Positions 47,114-55,419 of a stretch of 55,419 nt of DNA are shown here, piece by piece (the first letter of the stretch is position 1; each line of letters opens with the position of its first letter). The stretch spans positions 1-55,419 of the forward strand of contig JADHYX010000118.1 of assembly GCA_027604685.1 (NCBI GenBank), read 5' to 3'. This DNA comes from Lobulomyces angularis. Lineage: Eukaryota; Chytridiomycota; Chytridiomycetes; Lobulomycetales; Lobulomycetaceae. The position numbers were made by a program, and so were the translations under genes. The notes under the pieces are model-generated. The model had not been told where the DNA came from. It did no database searches and worked only from the letters and a program-made list of their open reading frames with translations.

Positions 47114-48958
47114 TTAATATCTTCCAATAACCTTATTCATGACTTTGAACAATAAAGAATTTATTACATCAGGTTCAGTTTGATAAAAACTCTAAAAGAA
47201 ATAAAAATATGAATTTAATATATTCTACATCAAATTTACCATTAAAAATCCCATTCCAACTCCAACCAAGTAAATGTCGAAATTTTTTACATAAATATTA
47301 AAACCACGGTTTAGCAGAACTTGATAGATAGAATTTAAACCTTTTGGTAACACGTACATAGCCAACTCGCTTCTTCTAGATTTGTTTTCAATAAAAATTG
47401 TTGAAGAACATAAAACTCCAAATAAGTAATAGTATTTTTTTGAATCCACTGAAGGAAGGAAAGGAAAATTTCTTTCTTTTCAGAAAAAAAAAAATTAAAT
47501 AATGATAAACATGTTGTAAAATAGAAAAATCAATTTTAATTGCTTACTTAAATTGAACTTAATTAAATTTCTTTGGGTGCATTTTGCTAATCCATTAACA
47601 ATTACAAATGATGACAAAAACAGTGAGGAACGAAGAGAAGCTAAAATTGATTTACAGAGGCTAGATAACGGACTTAAAATTTTACATTAAAAAAATAAAA
47701 TTCTAATAGCGTCGAGATTTTTACGTTTTTACAAAAGATTTTCCACGAAAAACTATCATAGGTATAACATTTAAAGACAAATATATGGGTAACATGTTCT
47801 GAAACCTAAAAAATAATTTTTAATACAATTTAAATGCTTCTAAAAGTATGTACATGGTAGTAAACAAATCCATGTTCTGTACCAAACAACTTTCTTGGTT
47901 AGGATGAGTTACTGAACAAGGCAAAGTTGGAAAAAACTCTTTAACTTTAAAATAACTTTCGGTTTTTTTAACAGCCATGTCTTCCAAATGCTTATTTTTT
48001 GTGAATTTTTTAATTAAATTTACTGCTGAATCTAAGCTAGTTTTATCAAGATTTCCACTTTCTATGTTTCTGACATTTTCTCTATTTAACTTCATCACTT
48101 CCTTGGGATATTTTCCCATCTTTACAATCCAAGAATAATACCTAAATAACAAAAAAAGGAATTTTTTTATTGTTAATTTTAATTATTTGGGGTACAGATT
48201 AGTTACTCTTTTGGTATAGTGTCAGGTTGCATGAAGTAAGCATACTGAATAAATAAATAAAAAACGGTAATAAAATGGTTAGAAACTTATTATTTTTATT
48301 AATTTTTTTTTTTTTTTTTACAATAATGGATGCTGTACTGAAAATAAATAAGAAAGCATCTCCTCTAGGAAAATTAATGATCCCCTTTTTTTTTAAATGA
48401 TTGTAGTACGACTGCATAGCTCTAATAAAGAGTTGCTGTGAAAAAATCCTTCGTGTTTCTTTAGTTTCAATTAAAATGGATAATGTTGAAGCTACAGAGC
48501 CTGCAATAAATCCATTTAATTTATCCTGTTTCTATTTGTAAAAGTAAAGTTTTTAATTTAATGAGTTGCTTTTTTTTTTTTTTTTTTTATTAGTAATAGG
48601 CTTTTTGTGATAAAATAATTACCTTGCGATAAAAAAGTAGGCTGTTGTTCAGGAACTTCCAAAGAAAAGTAAAGGATGCAAACATTGATGCGAAGCGAAA
48701 GGTTTCCTTTCTGTAAAATGGTTGCATTGAGACTATTAGAGATTGTAAAAAATTCTTTTTACTTTTTAAAAGTTGAACGATTTTGATAAAAAAAGGAATA
48801 GAGGCACGTAGAATGTAAGTTATAAGAAAAGCTTTACTCCCTCCTTTAAAAGAATGATCAAGGATACTTGCTAGATTGTTCCATTTCACTTCTGGTATTG
48901 GCACTCGCAGGGACTTAATCTCTGCTGTTAGATCTTCTTTTGTAGTAGGATTTTTCAT
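47114..48958 (-). CDS. TMEM135-like multi-pass membrane protein
   Basis: Matches TMEM135 family hallmarks: HSFKGGSKAFLITYILRASI near the N terminus, FRFASMFASFTFLWKFLNN, LNGFIAGSVASTLSILIE, MQPDTIPKEYYSWI, a Cys-containing segment PCSVTHPNQESC, and the C-terminal FIENKSRRSELAMYVLPKGL with NRGFNIYVKNFD and VGMGFLMSFYQTEPDV. Several hydrophobic helices. In animals TMEM135 is peroxisomal/mitochondrial and linked to lipid and organelle dynamics; the role in fungi is not established. About seven introns. Stop at 47114, start MKNPTTKEDL at 48958. Confidence 0.85.
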
Positions 48959-49205
48959 TATAATTTGGTTATATTTTAAATTTTTCTGTAGTTATGGAAA
49001 AATTTTTTATTGTTATTGTTGAATAAAAGTCTGTAAAATAAGTCAAAAATATAAAATTGACATTACATAAATATATTGAAATTGAGAAGAAAACATGAAG
49101 AAAAATAAAGAAAAAAAAAAAGGTTAAATTTTTTCTATTCTAGCAAAAAATAAATAAGATGACATTTTAACATTTATTAATACTTCATACACTGAAATAT
49201 TTTCA

Positions 49206-49871
49206 TTAGGTTTCTTTTTTTTCTTTGTTAATAAATTCCATAGCCTCGTCAAGAGAGCCAGTAAATTTAAGAGTTTTTACCTCTTCGCCTTTTTCCTTCA
49301 AAATATCTATTCAACAAAAGAAAAAAATATTATATCAATTGATCACTAAATATATTTTACCCTCAATTGTGCCTATTTTTTTTTGAGAATCAAACCAACC
49401 TGCATTTAAAGTTGAAAATTGAAAATAAATAAAAAATAAAATTTAGTTAAAAAAAAAAAAACCTAAATGATCAGCAATTAAATGTTTACTTTTACATCCA
49501 TTGCATTCGATAATAACAACACCTTTTAAATAAGCTAATTTTGAAAAAGATTTCGTTATGACGTTTTTACAAACATTGCAAACACATTTAATTAAAAGTC
49601 TAGCTTTTTTATCAATATTTTCTTCATTTTCTTCTTTTGATATACTTTTTGTCGCATTAACTTGTTTTGTTTTAAAAAAAATGTTTTCATCCTTGTTAAA
49701 GTTACTGGAACTACTAAAAAAACGCTTATATGTAGAACACTGCCTGTGATTCTTGAATGTAAAAAAAAAATTGTAATTATTAAATGCACTATTCACGCTG
49801 CCTTTTGATAAGTTGTTAAAATTGTTTGAAAATGTTTTTTTCATTGGGTAAAAACTTCGTAAATGATTCAT
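49206..49871 (-). CDS. ZIM17: Zim17/DNL-type zinc-finger, mitochondrial Hsp70 escort protein
   Basis: DNL-type zinc-finger protein that keeps mitochondrial Hsp70 soluble and helps protein import. A basic, Ser/Asn-rich leader (MNHLRSFYPMKKTFSNNF) is a plausible mitochondrial presequence. The core shows CVCNVCKNVITKSFSKLAY, then a GVVIIECNGC segment and HLIADHLGWF, i.e. two CxxC pairs and the DHLGWF version of the DNL motif. It ends DEAMEFINKEKKET after two more short exons. Supports the presence of a protein-importing mitochondrion or related organelle. Confidence 0.94.
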
Positions 49872-50324
49872 TTAAATTATAATTGAATAATAATATTATT
49901 AGTATTTTTTTTATTGTAATTTTTTGTTCTATTTTGAATTTGTTTAAGAATGCAAGAAAGTGAAAATAATTTTTTTTAGTAAAATGAAATTTTTTATTTT
50001 TTTTTTTTTTTACATATAATAATTTACACGTTTCAATAATGAAATGAATCAACTTCCTATAATTCTGCAGATTGCCTACACAACGTTTCCAGGTGCCATT
50101 AAAAAATTTACTTTAATCCAGTATAAATTTTTTACCATATAAATTTATCAAAAGATTGAGGCTTGTTTTATAAGTCATGTACAACAAAATATAATATTTT
50201 TAAAAAGAATTTAAAAAAATATCATGAAAGAAAATTTTAATAATGATTCATTAAACAAAAAAAAGTCTAAAAACATTTAAAAAGAGGAGTTTAACTATTT
50301 TTTTTTTATTTTTTTGTTTTTTTT
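49872..50324. other. Intergenic, A/T-rich
   Basis: 453 bp upstream of ZIM17 and downstream of the GET2-like gene. A frame at 49816-50052 is low-complexity and not supported. Nothing else seen. Confidence 0.6.
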
Positions 50325-51524
50325 TCACATAAAGCTCAACCCAACAAAAAATCCAATAACAAAAACGAAAATTAATACATCAGAAACAACATTAGAGAAT
50401 ATTTCGTAGTAACCCCAAAGATTTAATCCAAAACTTTTCAATTTATTTAATCCCATTTGATCAACAATTTCACTTAAAGCATCTTTTTCAACCTTGTGAG
50501 ACTGAATTGCATTAAATTAAAAAATTTTTATTGTTAAAAATATCAAAAAAATAAGTTTTGAAAGTTTTTTTAAAATTCTTACTCCTTTATAAATTAACTG
50601 GACGGTAACAGTTGTAATGTGTATTAGCATAAAACATATCCAAACCGTCTAAAAAATTAATTTTAAAAAAAAAAAAAAAAAAAAATAATTTATTAAATTG
50701 TTGAAAAAAAAATTGTGAATAATACAAAGTCGAATCCATTAATAGATAGTAATTCATGAGTAGTAACACTCTCTGAAGCAAGCCTTCAGAAAAAAAAAAC
50801 AAACAAATGTTGAATTTATTTGAGCCGTCATCATGATTTAAACTTACCTATTAGCTCTCAGTAAGATATTTTGCAGAAAAATAGGAGAATATGATAGCAG
50901 ATAACCTGTGTTTGCCACATCTGTATTTACAATGAACATAGGTACATTGTAAAGACTAACTAGAGCTAATAGCACAACCAAAACCCTTGAAAAAAAAAAT
51001 CAAATTTTTAATCTACTAATGATGTTTTAAAAAAAAAAATACCTTCGTAAAAGTCCTAATTTATTTAAAAATTGATCCTGAACCTTATTTCCCCCAAAAA
51101 GGTTGTCAAAATTAATAGATTCTAAATTTGGAAACTCTTTCATTTCCTCTTTACTAAAACTTGAATCTGTTAATCTAGACATGTATGTATCATCACTATT
51201 GGTAAAGTTAAGTTGTTCATTTGTCAAATTTTTCAGCAAATCATCAAGTACCGCTTGCTCTGGTAACGTTTCCTTCACGAATTTTTCAGGTGGTATATGT
51301 GGTGCAATACTAACGGCTGGTTCGGTAGGTAAAGTGTCAACTGCCTTTACTTCAGCTGGTTTTTCAGGAGCTGATTTTGTGATTGTTGGTGCACCATATT
51401 GCAAACTGGTTATTTTCGCCAACCTTTCCTCAGCTGTTAAATTATTTCTTTTTTTTCTTCGTTTTAACGGTTCCGAAGTTATACTCTCATTTGATATGTT
51501 TGATTCATCAACAACTGATTCCAT
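50325..51524 (-). CDS. GET2/CAML-like tail-anchored protein receptor subunit (tentative)
   Basis: Layout of GET2/CAMLG: a soluble N-terminal part with a basic cluster (LKRRKKRNNLTAEERLAKI) of the type that recruits Get3, a Pro/Glu/Thr-rich linker, an amphipathic stretch (LTNEQLNFTNSDDTYMSRL), then three hydrophobic segments (VLVVLLALVSLYNVPMFIV; WICFMLIHITTVTVQLIY; VVSDVLIFVFVIGFFVGLSF). Joined from five exons: 51524 to about 51045, one ending near 50848, a short one near 50790-50735, one near 50650-50590, and the last to TGA at 50325. The overall similarity is weak and rests on the basic motif plus topology, so another small ER membrane protein is possible. It lies head-to-head with SWC2, 348 bp apart. 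Confidence 0.5.
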
Positions 51525-51872
51525 TTTTTTATTTAGTTGTAAAATTATATTTTTTTTTTTTTTAAAAAATTTTTTATTTTTGAAATTTCATCTTTTCAAT
51601 ATTTAAGATTATCAACTGGTTTAATTCCGAAGTTGGAGTTTTTTTAAAGAAATAGGAAATCTAGAAGATCTTTTATTTTTTACTTCACTCTTAATAAAAA
51701 AGATTCAATTTAACTCATATTTGTTTTTGTTCTCTTGTTTAATTTGGAAAGAAGATTTAAGGATAATTTTTTTAAGATACTGTTAATAAAAAGGTAAAAA
51801 AAAAATACGTTAGAATATAAAGAAAAACAAAATAAAATTTTTTGTTTTCTATATTTAATAGATCGTATACAA
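51525..51872. other. Divergent promoter region GET2-like - SWC2
   Basis: 348 bp between divergent starts. Very A/T-rich; no motif recognised. Confidence 0.6.
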
Positions 51873-54868
51873 ATGCAACATCGTTCTAGACGTGAAAATG
51901 CAGGTACATTTACAATTTTTTTTTTTATCGTTCGGAAATAATTTTATTTGGGTAGGAAATAAAATGCGGGAATTAATTGATGCTCAACTTAAAGCTGGAC
52001 TTTTAAAAGTTGGAGTTGAACAAGTAGAGCCAGCGGAAAAATCAATTAACCCAATTGTTGAAACTGCATCTCAACCTGCTGCTGCCGATAATGGTAAGTG
52101 ACTCAATAAAATTGTTTTACTTATAAAAAAAAAACCAGATTTCGAAATGGTTGAGCAGTTTGATAAATTTGATACCGACTTTGAGTCAACTGAAGAAGAA
52201 GATGATGAAGATGTTGAGTTGAGAAATCCCTCAATGATAGTAATTGAAAAAGAAAAAAAAATTCAGGGAAATGCATTAGATGAGGATGACGAAATCCGTG
52301 AACAAAAAAGAAAAAAAAGAAAAAAATTAGATGAATTAATCAATCCTCAAACGATTGTAATGGGAAAAGATAAGGAAGAGAGAAAGCTAAAGAGAGTTGC
52401 AAACACACGAAAAAGTATTATTTTTTTTTAAAAAAATTTTTTTTGTTGAAACTTAATACAAATTTTTTTTTTTTTTTTTATACAGTTTTGGATCTAAAAA
52501 AAAAAAGGCAATCACATAGAACTGCTACTGTTGAATCAACATTATTGTTGAATGAGAAATTAGAGGAAAATAAAATAAAGAGATTAAGAAATCAAAGTTC
52601 TCATAAAAAAAAAAAAAAAACCGAGCAGGTATATAAATTTACGATTTATGATTTCGTTTTTATTTTATTTTTTTTTTTAATAAAAAAATTTACATTTTAT
52701 CAATTCTTTCAATTTTTTTTATTTTAATTTATTTTTATTAAATAAAACTTCTTTAGGTATGGACGCAAGAACTAATTTTAGAAGAAAGCAAACAAACAGA
52801 AATTTTAAACTTACTAAGTTTAGATAAATACAAATTGGAAGAAGAAGAGTTAAAAAAAAAAATGAAGGATTCTTCAAAAAAAAAAAAGCTTATATTAAAA
52901 GGTCCAATTATTTCCTATCTTTCTTATAAGGAGGTATTAAGAATCTGTTCTTAAAAATTTTGTTTTTAATTTTTGTTTAGGTATTTGTTGAAGAAGTTTA
53001 TTCAGATGAAAACGAGGTAGAAGCATTAGGTGTATCGGAGCTTAAGGATTCGGTGCCATCCTCTAGTATATCAGACACAATTATTGATGTGACAAAAAGT
53101 ATTGGAGATGAAGATGCTGGTGAAAAAAAAACGGTTGAAACTGAGTTAGCAAAAAGTAACGATGAAAAATCTGATCATAAAAATTCAATAAACGAGAATA
53201 GTGATTTGTGCACTGCTCAAAATATTAATACCCTTGAAAATGTTGATTTAACAAGCACCTTTTTGGAAAGAGGTTTAGGTGGAGAAGAACTTCCGATGGA
53301 CACATCTGTATTGAAGGAGGTTGTTGAATCATCTGAAGTAGTTGAAGGAAACACTACATTGCATGACAAAAAATCTGAAGTTTTAGTATGCGAAACTGAA
53401 AAAACCAAAGCAGTTTCAACAGACAGTGATTTAAAAAATTCAAAAAATATTGCAGTGAACAAACCAGTAAAAAACGTAGTTAGATTTTTTGAAAAAATAC
53501 CCGAAAAAAAATCAGGTAGAGCAAAAGTTGTTATAGAAAATCAAACTGTACCACCACCTCAACAAAGAAACTATTTAATATTTTATAATTTCAAAGAAGA
53601 TCCTTTTAAAAATTTGACAACGAAACCAACATGTACATAAAAAATTTTTAAAAAAAATTAAAAAAAAAAAATTAAAACAATAAATAGACCCTGATTCCAC
53701 ATGTCCTATAACTGGATTACCAGCGAAATACAGATGCCCAAAAACATTAGTGCCTTACGCGAATTTGGAAGCGTATAAAATACTACAAAAAGTTCAAGAG
53801 GGAGAATATCTGTGGAGCACGCTTTTAGGAACATACTTGAATTCGAAAATTTATGAAGAAAAATTTCAAACATTACCTAAAGGACTAATATCTAATTATG
53901 GATACTTAAAAACTGACACTTTTAAAATTGATGAAGACTTTGCAGTTTCCACTGAAAAAAATAAGGAAAAGAAAAATTTAGAAACTTTAGATAAAGGAAA
54001 AAAAGTTTTAGGAGGAGCGGAAAAAAAGACAAAAATAAAAAAAGATTTACCAGTAAACAATGTTAATACTACCATGGTTGGATTGCCGGGAGAAAAAGTT
54101 AAAGTAGTTACCAAAAACTCTAAATACGAAAATGTGGTTTTTGATGAATTTGGTAACATTGTCAACGCCGCTGACGGTACTATTTTACCTAAGATTATTT
54201 CCTCAAAATTGGGGAAAAAAAGAGGAAAATATAAACCTAGAAAAAAATCAAGTAAAAAACAAGAATATTTTTAATTTAAATTTTTTATTTTTTTTTAAGC
54301 TGAAATTGTTTCAGATGAAAAACTTTTTCAACAAAAGATGCAAACAAAAAGAAAGAGAGTAAATGAAAAAAAAGAATTGAACATACAAAGTGGTGGAATT
54401 CAACCAGCACAATCTCAGCATCAATTAATGAAGCCCATGTTTCAACAAGTTAATCCAAATTACCCGCATTTAATGGGTAGATTTATACCACCACACCACC
54501 AAGGAGCTCCACATCTTTTTGCAGGACAAGTTGATCAAGAGCAGCTTAATCAAATTCCAACGGGCTATCCACAACAATTAATGCCAAACTTTGGACAAGT
54601 AGGGCAACAAAGGCCACATTATGGCCATTTACAAAATCAGCTACCGCTGCAGGGTAGTTATTATTATGAAAGTCAAAATTGTACTCCAGCAATAACTGAA
54701 GATTTTATTAAAGTTTCAGACATAGATGGCACAGTAAGTACAAGAGGTGAAAATAAAAAAATAGCTGATAAATTAGAAAGTAGCAAACAGCAAGAAAATA
54801 ATGAAGCAAGTGAATCTTCAGATGAGGATGTAGAAGAAGAAGATGTTTTAGATGAAATAAAGAAATAA
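51873..54868 (+). CDS. SWC2: SWC2 / VPS72 (YL1) subunit of the SWR1 chromatin remodeller
   Basis: YL1 family, which binds H2A.Z-H2B for deposition by SWR1. The start MQHRSRRENAG joins over an intron to NKMRELIDAQLKAGLL, the YL1 N terminus. An acidic H2A.Z-binding-like patch follows (DKFDTDFESTEEEDDEDVE), then a basic KRKKRKKLDELINPQT. The YL1_C domain is clear near 53690-53800: CPITGLPAKYRCPKTLVPYA and NLEAYKIL. Two extra parts make it much longer than the roughly 360 residues of animal VPS72: a Ser/Glu/Lys-rich insert before YL1_C (about 52980-53560), and after it a Lys-rich stretch, an intron at 54252-54299 or so, and a Gln/Pro-rich end with an acidic terminus (DEDVEEEDVLDEIKK). About eight introns. 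Confidence 0.9.
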
Positions 54869-55419
54869 GAATTCAAAAAAAAAAAAAAAAACTTTATATA
54901 TTATATATTGATATTTTTTAGAATATTATAAATTTTTATATTTTTTTTTTTTATTTTTATTTTTTTAATTTTATTTATTTTAATTTTTTAATTTTTATTT
55001 TTAATTTTTAAAAAAAATAAAAAATAAAAAAAAATATTTTAGCTAACAAAGCAGTACTTAAAAAAATATAAAAAAAAGTTAATTCTTAATCAATTGCTTT
55101 TATTTAAAACGTTTTTTTTTTTTTTTTTTCCTTCTACTTTTGTGAGAACATTTCAAAGAATTTTTTCAGATGACAAAAAAAAAAAAACTTTTTTTACACT
55201 TAAAAAAAAGAATTGATATAAAAAAATTTTATTAAAAAGTACTTTTCTAAAGTAAAAACTGAGCATTTCCAGTTCATCTTCAATACCTTTTAAAAAAATA
55301 AAAATAAAAAAAAAGCAATAGTGTTTGACCAGTGTTTGGGAATGATGTGCTTTTTAAGCTTTTTTCATGCTTTTTTTATTTATTTTTTTTTTTTTCTTTT
55401 GGCTTAAAAAAATTCTTTT
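54869..55419. other. A/T-rich end of window, possible minus-strand exon
   Basis: 551 bp, mostly homopolymer. A minus-strand stretch at about 55288-55230 reads IEDELEMLSFYFRKVLFNK after a poly-A acceptor-like sequence, and could be an exon of a gene beyond the window. Too short to call. Confidence 0.3.

Noticed and set aside
49816..50052. Minus-strand frame upstream of ZIM17
   Set aside because: Overlaps the ZIM17 start out of frame and is Lys/Phe/Ile low-complexity.

Overview
The window looks like a compact, strongly A+T-rich nuclear chromosome segment of a flagellated, fungus-like opisthokont (zoosporic fungus, Rozella/chytrid/aphelid grade). Introns are short (mostly about 32-90 nt, GT..AG) and dense, coding exons are separated by poly-A/poly-T, and the standard stop codons work. 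The gene set mixes eukaryotic housekeeping genes with flagellar ones: radial spoke RSP4/6, transition-zone B9D2 and a MAK/ICK-type kinase. Cho1-type phosphatidylserine synthase, Rgp1, FSH1-type hydrolase and Zim17 fit the fungal side. The placement is inferred from gene content; no rRNA or other marker is present.

Layout. 0.2-5 kb: casein kinase I and cyclophilin-40, both minus. 6-18.2 kb: a plus-strand series of cofilin, CDC45, a PPPY-tailed single-pass membrane protein, IST1, PS synthase and RGP1. 18.4-21.1 kb: radial spoke head RSP4/6 (minus), followed by a 10-N assembly gap. 21.7-26.2 kb: RRP7 (+), a glutamine-rich C2H2 zinc-finger protein (-) and an FSH1-like serine hydrolase (+). 26.4-29.6 kb: class III PI3-kinase VPS34 (-). 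30-39.6 kb: three paralogous seven-helix membrane proteins (+), interleaved with a Qa-SNARE (-), B9D2 (-) and a secreted lipase-like alpha/beta hydrolase (+). 40.6-51.5 kb, all minus: MAK-type kinase, secreted S41-type protease, TMEM135-like protein, ZIM17 and a GET2/CAML-like protein. 51.9-54.9 kb: SWC2/VPS72 (YL1) (+).

Themes. Endomembrane traffic is well represented (VPS34, IST1, RGP1, Qa-SNARE, GET2-like, PS synthase), as is flagellum building (RSP4/6, B9D2, MAK). These are scattered genes, not an operon. The most unusual content is the seven-helix family: three diverged tandem paralogues of 341, 331 and 322 residues. All share an arginine/tyrosine motif after helix 3, a Trp..Phe-Lys-Leu-Leu end to helix 7, and one phase-1 intron at exactly the same place. 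I do not recognise the family; it is a candidate lineage-specific receptor-like group. Several intergenic stretches hold coding-like but interrupted reading frames that may be gene relics or very small genes.

Gene models were spliced by eye. Outer boundaries are usually firm where homology supports them; internal exon edges are less certain.
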